In this document: positions 1 through 9,451 of the stretch, one piece after another
How positions within the stretch are numbered: the first letter of the stretch is position 1
Layout: each line of letters starts with the position of its first letter
The notes under the pieces: generated by a model
Told to the model about the DNA's origin: nothing
Database searches by the model: none
What the model saw: the letters and a program-made list of their open reading frames with translations, nothing else
Assembly: GCA_030426785.1 (NCBI GenBank)
Contig: JAUHXY010000009.1
Span: 1 to 36,751 of the forward strand
DNA from: a bacterium
Lineage (GTDB): Bacteria > Planctomycetota > UBA1135 > GCA-002686595
DNA: 36,751 nt
Direction: 5' to 3'
Translations under genes and position numbers: made by a program

Positions 1-44
1 CCGGCCGCGCCGGCGCTTTCGTCGTGGTGCGTTCAGGAGTGCGT

Positions 45-128
45 CCAGTGCACGAAGCGTTCGAAGCCCGCCCGCAGGCGTGGCGCGAGCCACGTCGAGG
101 ACCCGGGCGAGATCGCTTCGTGCGCTGG
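45..128. other. Long nested hairpin downstream of the radical SAM gene
   Basis: Bases 45-59 pair with 114-128 as a 15-bp stem with one G-T wobble. Inside it GCCCG (66-70) pairs with CGGGC (104-108). At the tip GTGGC (80-84) pairs with GCCAC (89-93) around a GCGA tetraloop (85-88). The structure lies 33 bases beyond the stop codon of the minus-strand radical SAM gene, so it would form in that mRNA's 3' end. No T-run follows on either strand, so it is not a standard intrinsic terminator. It could be a 3' UTR stabiliser, a palindromic extragenic repeat, or part of something left of the window. The pairing is directly visible; the role is unknown. Confidence 0.5.
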
Positions 129-160
129 GCGCGCTCCTGGACGTGCCACGGCGGAAGCGC

Positions 161-1702
161 TCAGTCCATGTGGGCGACTACTCTCTCGTCCCCCATCTGC
201 AGCCGCAGCGACATCTTGGAGACGACTTTCGCACCCACCATTCCGAGCACCCGAATCGTCCCTTTGCGCACCACGCGCAACGTGAAGTCGATCGGCGCCC
301 AGGTCAAGATCCCGCGGTTGCCTTGGGCTTTGTTGTAGAGGATGTTCTGCTCGGTCACGAGCCACTCGGAGTACAGCATGTACATCCAGAGCAGCGGGTA
401 GCGCAACCAGCGCTTCTTCAGAGTCCACTTGGCGAAGCCCATCATCCAGGGGAAGCGCACGAGGATCGGGAACCACTTGTGCAGGTTCTCGATGGCGTGC
501 TTGTCCTTGATTTCGATGGTGCCTTCCCGGTTGAAGTGGGTCGGGAAGTTGTCGTACTCGGCGACGGCGATGCCCATGTCCTTCGTGATCTTGTTGATCT
601 CGAATTCCGGATAGGGCTGCACGATCGAGCACAACGGGTGATCCACCTTGCACTCGATGTTGAGGCGCACGGTGTCCAGATCGTCCTCGAGGGTGCCGCC
701 CGGTCCGCCCAGCATGTTGAGGGAGCCGAGGCGAATGCCATGTTTCTTGATCCAACCGGACACGTTGACGAGTTGCTCGCGCTGCGTGTTCTTGCGGTAG
801 ATCGTGTTGCGCATGTGGTCGTTGGCCGCTTCAAACGCGATGCGCGCGTAGATGCAACCAGCCGCCTTGAGCTGCTTGATGTGGTTCTCGTTGGTCATGT
901 TGGCCATCAAGATCACATCGAAGGGCAAGCCGACCTCTTTGGGCCAGCGCTCGCAGAATTCGGTGAGCCACTTGCCGGAGATGTTGAAGATGTCGTCGAC
1001 GAAGTGCACGAAGTCGAGCGGGTACTTGGACTTGATGTCCAAGGCTTCGGCGATGACGTGGTCGACGCTGCGCTTGCGCACGTATTCGGAGTTCTTCGCG
1101 TTGTAGACCTTTTCCTTCCAGGCGTGGTGGAAGCAGAAGGTGCACATCATGGGGCAGCCCCGCTGGCTGACCATGACCTTGCGGGGGCTGTCGCGGTAGA
1201 TGCTGTTGGCATCGTAGATGACCGAGCGATCGGGGAAGCCCAAGGCATCCAGGTCGCGCACCAGTGGGCGCAGCGGATTCTTGACGATGGTCTCGCCATC
1301 ATCGCAGTAGACGAGGTTTTGGATCTCGCGCCAGTCTTCGCCCTTTTCTAGAGCGTTGAGCAGATCCACGATCGCCCCCTCTCCCTCGCCCAAGCAGACC
1401 GCGTCGATGGCGGGGTCCTTGACTGCGTCCGGCAGGAAGGTCACGTGGGGACCACCGATGAGCGAGAAGAAGTCAAACTTGCCCTTCAACACGCGGTTTA
1501 CGTCGAAGATCTGACGGTGGGTCCCGGTCATCGTGGACCAGGTGATCACGTCAGGAGCGTACTCCTTGACCTTCGTCAACCAGGCCGCGTCCGGAAGCGT
1601 GAGGCACTTCATGTCGTGCCCCGCATCTTTGACGGCTCGGCTCAAGTACATGGGCCCCAGCATCTCCTGGGGCAGCGTGAATGTGATGTGTAGGACCTTC
1701 AA
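161..1702 (-). CDS. Cobalamin-binding-domain radical SAM enzyme (BchE/class B methylase-like)
   Basis: Product of 513 residues. The first ~130 residues resemble the B12-binding Rossmann domain of class B radical SAM enzymes, with a GGPHVTFLP segment near residue 83 that is typical of these proteins. The radical SAM core has the CxxxCxxC cluster motif at Cys183, Cys187 and Cys190, which ligates a 4Fe-4S cluster for cleaving S-adenosylmethionine. Family members methylate unactivated carbons or do ring chemistry; the substrate here cannot be told. I chose the TTG start at 1702 because GGAG lies just upstream and the homology begins there (LKVLHITF). An ATG at 1804 would add 34 low-complexity residues running through two stem-loops. 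The Ser/Thr kinase lies 250 bp upstream on the same strand. Sure of the family, unsure of the reaction. Confidence 0.85.
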   Translation of the reverse strand: MKVLHITFTLPQEMLGPMYLSRAVKDAGHDMKCLTLPDAAWLTKVKEYAPDVITWSTMTGTHRQIFDVNRVLKGKFDFFSLIGGPHVTFLPDAVKDPAIDAVCLGEGEGAIVDLLNALEKGEDWREIQNLVYCDDGETIVKNPLRPLVRDLDALGFPDRSVIYDANSIYRDSPRKVMVSQRGCPMMCTFCFHHAWKEKVYNAKNSEYVRKRSVDHVIAEALDIKSKYPLDFVHFVDDIFNISGKWLTEFCERWPKEVGLPFDVILMANMTNENHIKQLKAAGCIYARIAFEAANDHMRNTIYRKNTQREQLVNVSGWIKKHGIRLGSLNMLGGPGGTLEDDLDTVRLNIECKVDHPLCSIVQPYPEFEINKITKDMGIAVAEYDNFPTHFNREGTIEIKDKHAIENLHKWFPILVRFPWMMGFAKWTLKKRWLRYPLLWMYMLYSEWLVTEQNILYNKAQGNRGILTWAPIDFTLRVVRKGTIRVLGMVGAKVVSKMSLRLQMGDERVVAHMD

Positions 1703-1718
1703 TTTCGCTCCGGTAGAA

Positions 1719-1799
1719 CCCTGGGCTGAGGCAGGGAGTAGAGAACCGCGGCGTGCGTGCCGCGTTGTGCGTTGGACATGCCGGGGGCCCTGGCCCCCG
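1719..1799 (-). promoter_or_regulatory. Leader of the radical SAM gene with three successive stem-loops
   Basis: Between the kinase and the radical SAM gene three perfect stems follow one another: CGGGGGCC/GGCCCCCG (1782-1799), CGCGGC/GCCGCG (1747-1764) and CCCTG/CAGGG (1719-1736). In minus-strand RNA all three precede the TTG start at 1702. The 8-bp GC-rich one could end kinase transcripts, but there is no T-tract. I saw no B12 box, so a cobalamin riboswitch is not supported. A further 6-bp stem (1945-1962) straddles the kinase stop codon. Confidence 0.4.
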
Positions 1800-1952
1800 A
1801 ACATCCTGCGGTCAATCGTACCCCCCTTCGGGCTCGAAGGGAGCCCCTTCTGTGGTGCGCACCGAGAAAAGGTCCCGGATTCTACGGAAGGGGCACGTTA
1901 ACGCCCTTTGCAAGCCGTTAAGGCTCGCTTTCCAAGCACGTTGCGGAGCGCT

Positions 1953-4900
1953 CTAACGCTCCAAGGACTCGCTCGCCGCTAGCTCGACAGAGTACAGATC
2001 CAAAGGGCCCCGGCAGGCGAAACTCAGGGTAGGGGTTGTCGCAGGACGAGGCACAAAGGCCGGGCCCTTCAACTCGATCCCATCCAGCCGAATGGCCTTG
2101 AGCCGACCCCGTCGAGTCGAGGCCAAGGTTGAGACCTCGACCTCCAGGCGGTGGTAGCGTCCGGGCTCGAAACCACGGAAGTCGCCATAGGCCGAATCCG
2201 GCCCCTGTGCGAGGCGATCGATTAGGTCTTGGGGGTTTTCGAAGCCCCCGGTCATGCGGGAGGCCTTCCCATCGGAGAGGAAGACCAGCTGAAATCCGCC
2301 CACATGGACCAGCACGGGCTCCGCGGTGGCACCGTCAGGGATGCGGAACGTGAACGCAAAGCGCGTGGGCCGCTCCAATTCGAGCGGGCGCCCCAAGGGC
2401 AACACCATGCCGTGATTCCACCAATCGGCAGGAGCTTCGCCCTCGGGCGGCAGGCGGTGGCGTAGACGCCCTGGCTCGGCCTGGAAGGCACCCAGGTGCC
2501 AAGATTGCGGGTGGGCGTCGAAGCGCCAGCGCAGGCGCACGTCGCGCCTTGCAGCTAGCTCCGGCCCGCGATGCAGCACCTCGGCTTCGGGGTACAGGTC
2601 CGCCAGGGTGCGAATGCGCGGACTGGCGTGGATTTGCTCCCACAGGCCCTGCAAGTGGCCGCGCTGGGCCGCGGTCAAGCTGGGTTCGCGCAACAGGGTT
2701 CGGATCTCGCCTTTCCAGCGCTCCCGAGCGCCTCCACCACCCTCCACGTCGCGGGTCAGCGCAGCGATTTCGATCGCCAAGGCCTCAGGGCTCCGGCCGG
2801 TGCCCTGGGTGAGGTCGCGCAGAATCCGTTCGCGCAGATGAGCGACGAGCGGGTCCACGCTCGCCTCCCCCCTCGGCAGCGACTCCTGCGCCCATTTCCA
2901 CTCCCCCTCGTGATACAGGAAGAGCGACTTAGCCAAAGCGGCTTCGCCCGCGAGGACCTCGCTCTGCTCTGCCGTGCCGCTCGAAGGCATCCCATCGGCC
3001 AACCGCACCCAGTCTTCGGTCGCCAGCAGCGCGCCGCCCCGCTCGCGGGCTTGGCTCGGCAGCAGCCAGATTTGGGTGCGCTCTCCGCCGGCCCCATGAA
3101 GGAACGCGAAGCCCGAATCGAACACCTCCCCGGTCTGTACGAGCACTCCGCGCCGGCGGAAACCCTGCAGCAAGAACTCTTGCTCCCGACCGCTGTTCGA
3201 ATCGATGGCCCGGCGCACCAAGCCGGCGTATTGACGCAGGATCTGGGCTTCGCGTAGATCGCGCTGCATCTCGCCGAATACGGATACCCGCCAAGGGGAG
3301 TCCAATCGGTCGCTCCAGAGCTGCTCGGCTTGGGCGTACTGGCGGTCCCCCAGCAACTGCGCGGCGCGTTCCGCGTCTTGTTCGTATTTGTTGCGCGCGA
3401 CGGCGGTGCGCTGATGCTGCCCTTCTTGCTGCAAACGTGCTTTGGCGTCCGCCAGCCGACGCTGCCAATCGCGGGTCCAAGAATCGGGCACCTGCTCCCA
3501 GCGCAGATCCATACGCTCGGACGCCAAGTCGATGTCGGCCTGCAGAGCTACGTCCATGCCCTCGACGTGCTCGCTCTCGATGCGCTGCAACAGCGCCGGT
3601 TCGCGCTCTTCCAAAATGGTGATCAAACGCGTTTCCAAGCCTTGCCAACGGGCCTGCACCAAGTCCCGTTGCCCGGCGAGGCGTGGCAGGACCCACTCGC
3701 GCAAGCGCGCTTGCACCGTTTCCGGTGGCAGTCCGCGGGCGGTCTCGGCCATGGCGCTGAGGGCACCATCGATCTGCGGCGCCGCCAACTCCATCGCATC
3801 GCGGAAGCGACGCTGTTCCACGGCGAGGCGCACCGCCGGCTCGAGGGTTTCGGTCAACCATGTCAGGGTGCCTTGTTCGAGCACCTGCAGACGCCGCGCT
3901 AGGTCTTGCTCGACGAGGGCGGCCCGGTGGGCGTACCAGCGTTGGAATCCGCGCACCTCTTGCAGGTCCGGCAACTCGTTGGGATTGGGCAGGCCGACAA
4001 ACTGCAGCAGGCGGCCGGGAACCTCCTCCTCCAGGATGCGGTTGGCCTCCACCCAGGAACCTTCGCGCAGGGCCCTCTGCCAGCGCGGATCCAGCTCATC
4101 CATCAGGTCCTGCAACGCGGCGCTCAAGTCCCCCAAGACCTGAATGCGTAGGGTTTGGATGCGCCGTTCGGTTTGCGCGCGGGCGTTCGGATCCTTGGGT
4201 AGCGGCCACGTTTCCAAGCGCGAAAGGACCGCCAGCGGCTTGTGCCGGCCTTCGCGATAGGTTTCGGACAAAGCCTCCAGGGGGAAGCGTCCTGCGTTGG
4301 CATCATCGGGAGTTCCCGCGCGTGTCTCTCCTCCTCCACCCCAAAGGGCCCACGAACCGCCTCCTGCGAGCAGCAAGGCGGCCAAAGAGGCCAGCAACCA
4401 CCGGCGCCGCTGCTTGTGGGGATGGGCGAGCGGCTCCAGGCCCTCTCTGGTGACCTTGGGTGGACGGCGCTCCAACAAGCGTTGCAGGTCGGCCTTCAGC
4501 TCCTTGGGTTCCTGGTAGCGGCGCTCGAGATCGCGGGTCAAACAAGCGCGCAAGACGAGCACGAAAGAAGCGCTCAGGCCAGGGACGTGTTGGCGGGGAT
4601 CTTCGAGCGGGTCTTGCAGGACCGCGGAAAAGACTTCGGCCACGCTGGACCCGGAGAACGGCGGACGGCCGGTCACGGCGTGGTAAAGGGTCGCGCCCAA
4701 GGACCAGATGTCGGAGCGCACGTCCACTTTGGAGGAGTCGCGCGCCTGTTCGGGACTCACGTAGTGCGGCGTCCCCAGCACCCCCCCCGAACCGGTCAAA
4801 GACGGTTCATCGCGCGCGAAGGCCAAACCCAAGTCGGCGAGCAGGGCCCGTTCGCGCGGATCGATCAGGATGTTCGCGGGCTTGACGTCGCGGTGCACGA

Positions 4901-5321
4901 CGCCCACCTCGTGCAGGTGCTGCAGCGCGTCGGCCAGGGGAATGAACATGCGCAAAGCATCGCGCTCGTTCAAAGGGCCACGCTCCTCAATGCGCTCGGC
5001 GAGAGAAATGCCCTCGACGAGTTCCATGGCATACCACCAGCGCCCATCCGGCAGTTGGCCCATGTCGATCGGCGCGATGATGGCCGGGTGGGCCAAGCGA
5101 GCCGCCGTGCGCGCCTCGCGCCGAAAGCGCTCCACCGCTCGGGTGCTCTGCGCCAGGTCGGCACGCAAGACCTTGATCGCCACGGCGCGATCGATCACCT
5201 CCTGGACGCCGGAGTAAACCACTCCGCTCGCGCCGCGACCCAACATGCCCGCGATGCGATACCCGCCGATGTGCGGCAGGTCGATGGGTGCATCGGGCTT
5301 GCGACGAGTGTCCTTCGGCAT
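1953..5321 (-). CDS. Large membrane-anchored Ser/Thr protein kinase
   Basis: 1122 residues. The N-terminal eukaryotic-type (PknB/Hanks) kinase domain spans ~18-285, with a Gly-rich loop GRGASG (28-33), ATP lysine K50 in AIKVL, HRDVKPANIL (catalytic D145), DLG (metal-binding D163) and SPE (189-191). All key residues are present, so it should be active. One membrane segment (~308-327) follows a basic stretch, giving a cytoplasmic kinase and an ~790-residue exported part. That part is rich in charged helices (about 380-700, probably coiled coil). Its end (~930-1110) is beta-rich and resembles concanavalin/LamG-type sugar- or protein-binding domains, but this is a visual impression. There are no PASTA repeats. 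It probably senses something in the periplasm or cell envelope. Start is ATG at 5321. The radical SAM gene follows after 250 bp. Confidence 0.9.
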   Translation of the reverse strand: MPKDTRRKPDAPIDLPHIGGYRIAGMLGRGASGVVYSGVQEVIDRAVAIKVLRADLAQSTRAVERFRREARTAARLAHPAIIAPIDMGQLPDGRWWYAMELVEGISLAERIEERGPLNERDALRMFIPLADALQHLHEVGVVHRDVKPANILIDPRERALLADLGLAFARDEPSLTGSGGVLGTPHYVSPEQARDSSKVDVRSDIWSLGATLYHAVTGRPPFSGSSVAEVFSAVLQDPLEDPRQHVPGLSASFVLVLRACLTRDLERRYQEPKELKADLQRLLERRPPKVTREGLEPLAHPHKQRRRWLLASLAALLLAGGGSWALWGGGGETRAGTPDDANAGRFPLEALSETYREGRHKPLAVLSRLETWPLPKDPNARAQTERRIQTLRIQVLGDLSAALQDLMDELDPRWQRALREGSWVEANRILEEEVPGRLLQFVGLPNPNELPDLQEVRGFQRWYAHRAALVEQDLARRLQVLEQGTLTWLTETLEPAVRLAVEQRRFRDAMELAAPQIDGALSAMAETARGLPPETVQARLREWVLPRLAGQRDLVQARWQGLETRLITILEEREPALLQRIESEHVEGMDVALQADIDLASERMDLRWEQVPDSWTRDWQRRLADAKARLQQEGQHQRTAVARNKYEQDAERAAQLLGDRQYAQAEQLWSDRLDSPWRVSVFGEMQRDLREAQILRQYAGLVRRAIDSNSGREQEFLLQGFRRRGVLVQTGEVFDSGFAFLHGAGGERTQIWLLPSQARERGGALLATEDWVRLADGMPSSGTAEQSEVLAGEAALAKSLFLYHEGEWKWAQESLPRGEASVDPLVAHLRERILRDLTQGTGRSPEALAIEIAALTRDVEGGGGARERWKGEIRTLLREPSLTAAQRGHLQGLWEQIHASPRIRTLADLYPEAEVLHRGPELAARRDVRLRWRFDAHPQSWHLGAFQAEPGRLRHRLPPEGEAPADWWNHGMVLPLGRPLELERPTRFAFTFRIPDGATAEPVLVHVGGFQLVFLSDGKASRMTGGFENPQDLIDRLAQGPDSAYGDFRGFEPGRYHRLEVEVSTLASTRRGRLKAIRLDGIELKGPAFVPRPATTPTLSFACRGPLDLYSVELAASESLER

Positions 5322-5637
5322 AGGAGCGAATCCGGGGGCAGGCGCCCCTCACGAATCTCTGAAAAACGTGGGGAAAGCGTAGCTACAGAGTACCCCACCG
5401 AGAGGTTGTCGCACGAGCGGACACAAACGGTTCCCGAGATCGACTCCGAACGGGCACAGGGATGAGACCGCGAGCACGACTTCCTCGCTCATCCTTAGAC
5501 GCTCGCGTGCAAAGGATTGCCAAATTTTGAAGGAAGGATTGCGGGAAATGCGCCCTGTGCTGTGAGGGACGGACCGGGAGTCGATCCAAGTGGATCGTGC
5601 CGGCCATTCCCACGAACCTCACTTCTCCATGCGAGCT
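5322..5637. promoter_or_regulatory. Divergent intergenic region between kinase and protease 1, with stem-loops
   Basis: No convincing gene in these 316 bp. They must hold the promoters of the minus-strand kinase and the plus-strand protease. Visible structure: GGATGAG/CTCATCC with an inner CGAG/CTCG stem (5460-5494), GGGGC/GCCCC (5335-5349), and a 6-bp stem CGATCC/GGATCG with an AAGT loop (5582-5597) about 40 bases before the protease ATG. An A/T-rich patch near 5520-5540 may be the protease promoter, but I could not identify clear -35/-10 boxes. Confidence 0.4.
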
Positions 5638-8600
5638 ATGAAATCCAAATATGCCTACCCCCTGGTGGGGATCCTGTCCCTGGCCGCGGCCGCATGGGCG
5701 CAGGAAGCGAATTCGGCGGACGAGGCCATCCCCTCGACCGCCAACCGCACTCTGACGCCTGTTACGGTAACTGCCGGCGCATCGCTCGACGATGCGCAAG
5801 CGACCGCTTTGGACCGCTTTGACACCGAAGAGTTGGAAGCCAAAGTGGCCCCTGTCCAACTCGATGACAGCGTCCCGCTGCCGATTCGCGCCGTCGTCGA
5901 AGAGGGCGTGGACGGAGACCGCATCGTATCTCCGGCCAAAGGCGATCCCTTTTTCCTGTCCTTCATCGCCGGTCCCTACACACCTCCGGCGAATGAGTTG
6001 GCCGACCCGTCGATGCTGACCGTGCAGGATCGCATCACCGATGCGCGCCCGGGCAACGAGACTTACGGCATGGTGATGTTCCAAAAGCGCATCACCGAGG
6101 AGCGCATCGCGCAGCTCAAGCAGATGGACTGCCGCATTTTGGGTTTCCACCCCCACTACACCCTCAAGGTCGCGATCCCCATGGACCGCATTCTGGACGT
6201 GTCGACCCTCGACTTCGTCCGCTGGGTTGGCACCCCGCGCGACTGGCAAAAAGTGCACCCCTCCTTGCGCAGCGCAACCGCCGGCAAAGCCTCGAACGAG
6301 CTCCAGGACATGTACATTTCGGTGTACGAGTCGGACATGAATGAGAACTCGACGGTCGAGCGCTTTGGGACCTACCAATCGATCACGCCGGACCACCCCG
6401 AGGGATTCGTGGACGAGAGCGAAGGGGATTTGCGTTCCAAGCGCTTCCAATCCAATGGTTGGATGCACCAACACTTGGAGTCCCTGGGGTTGATCATCCG
6501 CGAGTATCGACCGGACATCGACGTGTTCGTGGTTTCTGCTCCGGTGGCCTCCATCGAAGCCATCGTGGCCCAGGACTACGTACAGTTCGTGGAGGAAGTC
6601 CCCCACGACGAAATGCACGCCGCGCCGGTCCACGATGAGTCCATCCCGATGGTCGCCGGGGACCAAACCCGCATCAACTACGACGGCTCCACCAACTCGG
6701 TGGCTCATGTGGGCATCGTCGATTCCGGCGTTGAAACCGCCCACACCGACATCAACGTCTTTGGACGTGGTTGGAACTGCACCACGGAATCCTCCCCCTG
6801 GGATGACAACGCCAACGGCGGAGGCGGACACGGTACGCACGTGACCGGTACCATCCTGGGCAACGGAACGGTAGAAGCCGACCATGCTGGCATGGCCCCG
6901 GGTCTCGCCACCTGGAGCCTAGATCAGGCATACTACAACTACCGGCGCTTCCCGAACCCGTGCAGCGTTTCGCTGAGCACCATCCTCAATCAGATGGACA
7001 CGGTCGTGGGAGCCGGCACGGTGCCGCACGTGGTCAACCACTCTTGGGGTTCGACCCTGTCCGGCGGCGCGGTCCCCACGGGAACCGAAGCGGACGCTCG
7101 CACGGTTGACAACCACGTCTTCAACACGGGTCAAGTGCAGGTTTGGTCGGCGGGCAACACCCCCACCACCCTCGGCATCCAGTCCGCGGCGAAGAACGCG
7201 TTGACCGTCGGGAACGCGCTCGATTACTTCGAGGGCACCCTGGGCGAGCCGGAACCCGGCGACATGTGGACGACCTCGGGTCGCGGCCCGACCTCGGACA
7301 ACCGCTGGAAGCCGAACCTCAACGCTCCCGGGCGTATCGTCAGCAGCTGCGCGGCCAACAACAACTCCGGCTACTTGGGTTACAGCGGCACCTCGATGTC
7401 CGCACCCCACGTTACGGGGTTGATTGCCCAGCTGGTCGATCACTACGCGTTCTTGCAGGACCGCGAGCCGGCCGAAATCGCCGCGCGCTTGATGGCGACG
7501 GCCCAGACGAACGACAACGTCGCCATTTCGGTCGCCAGCGATGCGCACTTGGATAACTTCGGAGCCGGTCGTATCAACGCCTACCGGGCCCACTGGGACT
7601 CGAGCGGTTGGGACTCCCTCAACTGGAGCCCCGTCGTGAGCTCGGGCAACTCGACGTTCGGTGACTTCACCGTCCCCGCCAACACGAGTCGCCTGGTGAT
7701 CGTGATGCACTACAACGAAGTCGCCGCTTCGGCGGGCGCGGGCTCGGCCCTCGTCAACGACTGGGATTTGTGGATCGACCGTGATCCCATCGACCCCGCG
7801 TCGAACACCGGCGAATACTTCGTGCAGCAAAGTTCGGTGGACAACACCGAAATGCGCATCATCACCAACCCCGCAGCGGGTCCCTGGCGCTGGAAGGCCC
7901 ACCCCCAAAGCACCACCAGCAGCATGCATCTGGGCGTGACCGTCCTGATGGTGACCGACGACGTCACTCCCACCAACACGGTGACCGTGACCGCGTCGGA
8001 CATGTACGTGCAGCCGGGCGAGCAGCTCGACGTGGACGTGAACGTGGCCGCCGGCGACTACTTCTCGGCCGCGACCTTCCTCGACATCGACGGCAACGGC
8101 CGCACGGTGCACTCCAAGGCCACCACCATGGCCGACGGCACCGCTTCGGACCTGTCCGCATCGGCCAACCCCGACGACTACATCACCTTGGGTGACGTGC
8201 GCGTCGGACAAAGCCGCAACGCGACCTACACCATCTCGTTCCCGACGGAAGGCAACAAGACGCAGACCATCCAAACCCGTTCGGAGAACGCGGCGGAGGT
8301 CAACCCGTCCGTGGCAATCGTCGTCGACGGAACCGAACCCGGTGCGGTGTCGAACCTGACCTCGACCAGCCATACCCCCAGCGTGTGGAGTAACGATCCC
8401 ACGGTGGACATGACCTGGACGGCAGCCAGCGATGACCGCTCGGGCGTGCAAGGCTACGGCACCTTCATTAGCGGCACAGCAACCGGTTCCCCGGGCGCGG
8501 TGTTGGACATTGGGGCGGTGACCAGCGACACGACCCCGGCCCTCGCGACGACTTCCGGGGGTCACTACTACAAGATCCGCACCGTGGACAACAGTGACAA

Positions 8601-9369
8601 CTGGGATGCCGACTTCGTGGCGGCCGGTCCGTACCTGATCGATACGATCGACCCGAGCAACCTGACCTTGGTCTCCTCGACCCTGACTCCTGGCGATTCG
8701 CAATGTGGGGTCGGTGTGACCGTGACCTGGTCTACGGGCTCGGACGCCCATTCGGGCATTGCTGGGTACGGGGCGAGTCTGAACACGAATCCGACCGCTG
8801 CGGCTCCGGCTGCTGTGACCACCACTTTGACTTCAGCGAACATCAATCTCCCGGTGGGTGGCAATTACTACCTGCACGTGCGGGCGATCGACAACGCTGG
8901 AAACGCGGGAGCCACGCTGCACTTGGGTCCCTTCACGCGCACGGCGGTATGTGGCGTGGCCTACTGCGCTGGCAACCTCAACTCGACCGGTTTCCCGGCC
9001 ACCCTGTACATCACGGGTAGCGATCGGGTCTCCGACAACGACTTGACCCTGAACGCGGAGAGCATGCCGCTCAACAACTTCGGGTACTTCATCTGCGGGA
9101 CCGCAGAGGGTCCGCCCATCGTACCTCCGGGCAGCCAGGGCACCTTCTGTTTGGGTGGAGCCTTCGGCCGCTACAACGCGATCTCCGAGATCAAGTTTAC
9201 CGGCGCGACCGGGGCCTTCGACCTGGACATCGACTTGACCTCGATGCCCACGAACCCCAACCAAGCCGTCATGGTGGGCCAATCCTGGAGCTTCCAGGCC
9301 TGGCACCGGGATCAGAACCCGTTCAACACCTCGAACTTCACCAACGGGGTCACCGTGACTTTCAAGTGA
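5638..9369 (+). CDS. Secreted S8 (subtilisin-family) serine protease, paralogue 1
   Basis: 1243 residues from the ATG at 5638, chosen because the paralogue at 12771 also begins MK and goes straight into a signal peptide (GILSLAAAAWAQ, cleavage after AWA). An ATG at 5629 would add only three residues. Residues ~110-325 form a long propeptide-like part with two similar alpha/beta modules. The S8 catalytic domain (~345-640) has the full triad: Asp362 in IVDSG, His398 in GHGTHVTG, Ser586 in GTSMSAPHVTG, with oxyanion Asn507. A P-domain-like beta region follows, then two Ig/FN3-like repeats (~905-1110), each with a VDNxxNW or IDNAGNAG signature. It ends in a ~130-residue Cys-containing domain shared with the paralogue. 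It should act outside the cytoplasm as an endopeptidase; substrate unknown. A terminator follows. Confidence 0.93.
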   Translation: MKSKYAYPLVGILSLAAAAWAQEANSADEAIPSTANRTLTPVTVTAGASLDDAQATALDRFDTEELEAKVAPVQLDDSVPLPIRAVVEEGVDGDRIVSPAKGDPFFLSFIAGPYTPPANELADPSMLTVQDRITDARPGNETYGMVMFQKRITEERIAQLKQMDCRILGFHPHYTLKVAIPMDRILDVSTLDFVRWVGTPRDWQKVHPSLRSATAGKASNELQDMYISVYESDMNENSTVERFGTYQSITPDHPEGFVDESEGDLRSKRFQSNGWMHQHLESLGLIIREYRPDIDVFVVSAPVASIEAIVAQDYVQFVEEVPHDEMHAAPVHDESIPMVAGDQTRINYDGSTNSVAHVGIVDSGVETAHTDINVFGRGWNCTTESSPWDDNANGGGGHGTHVTGTILGNGTVEADHAGMAPGLATWSLDQAYYNYRRFPNPCSVSLSTILNQMDTVVGAGTVPHVVNHSWGSTLSGGAVPTGTEADARTVDNHVFNTGQVQVWSAGNTPTTLGIQSAAKNALTVGNALDYFEGTLGEPEPGDMWTTSGRGPTSDNRWKPNLNAPGRIVSSCAANNNSGYLGYSGTSMSAPHVTGLIAQLVDHYAFLQDREPAEIAARLMATAQTNDNVAISVASDAHLDNFGAGRINAYRAHWDSSGWDSLNWSPVVSSGNSTFGDFTVPANTSRLVIVMHYNEVAASAGAGSALVNDWDLWIDRDPIDPASNTGEYFVQQSSVDNTEMRIITNPAAGPWRWKAHPQSTTSSMHLGVTVLMVTDDVTPTNTVTVTASDMYVQPGEQLDVDVNVAAGDYFSAATFLDIDGNGRTVHSKATTMADGTASDLSASANPDDYITLGDVRVGQSRNATYTISFPTEGNKTQTIQTRSENAAEVNPSVAIVVDGTEPGAVSNLTSTSHTPSVWSNDPTVDMTWTAASDDRSGVQGYGTFISGTATGSPGAVLDIGAVTSDTTPALATTSGGHYYKIRTVDNSDNWDADFVAAGPYLIDTIDPSNLTLVSSTLTPGDSQCGVGVTVTWSTGSDAHSGIAGYGASLNTNPTAAAPAAVTTTLTSANINLPVGGNYYLHVRAIDNAGNAGATLHLGPFTRTAVCGVAYCAGNLNSTGFPATLYITGSDRVSDNDLTLNAESMPLNNFGYFICGTAEGPPIVPPGSQGTFCLGGAFGRYNAISEIKFTGATGAFDLDIDLTSMPTNPNQAVMVGQSWSFQAWHRDQNPFNTSNFTNGVTVTFK

Positions 9370-9451
9370 TGGATAGGGAACGGTCCATGATGCGCGAGCC
9401 AAGCTTCGGACAAGATTCCTTAGCCTAGCTCCGCTGGGCGGACCTTTCGAA

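Noticed and set aside
80-1351. A 423-codon plus-strand frame over the radical SAM gene
   Set aside because: It mirrors the real gene on the other strand, which has the CxxxCxxC motif; the plus-strand product shows no family features.
1703-1952. Cobalamin riboswitch before the B12-dependent radical SAM gene
   Set aside because: The conserved B12 box (GCCACTG) and the typical long core are not found on the minus strand here.
6919-8751. A 610-codon minus-strand frame opposite protease 1
   Set aside because: Same situation: Arg/Gly/Val-rich, no recognisable motif, fully inside the protease gene.
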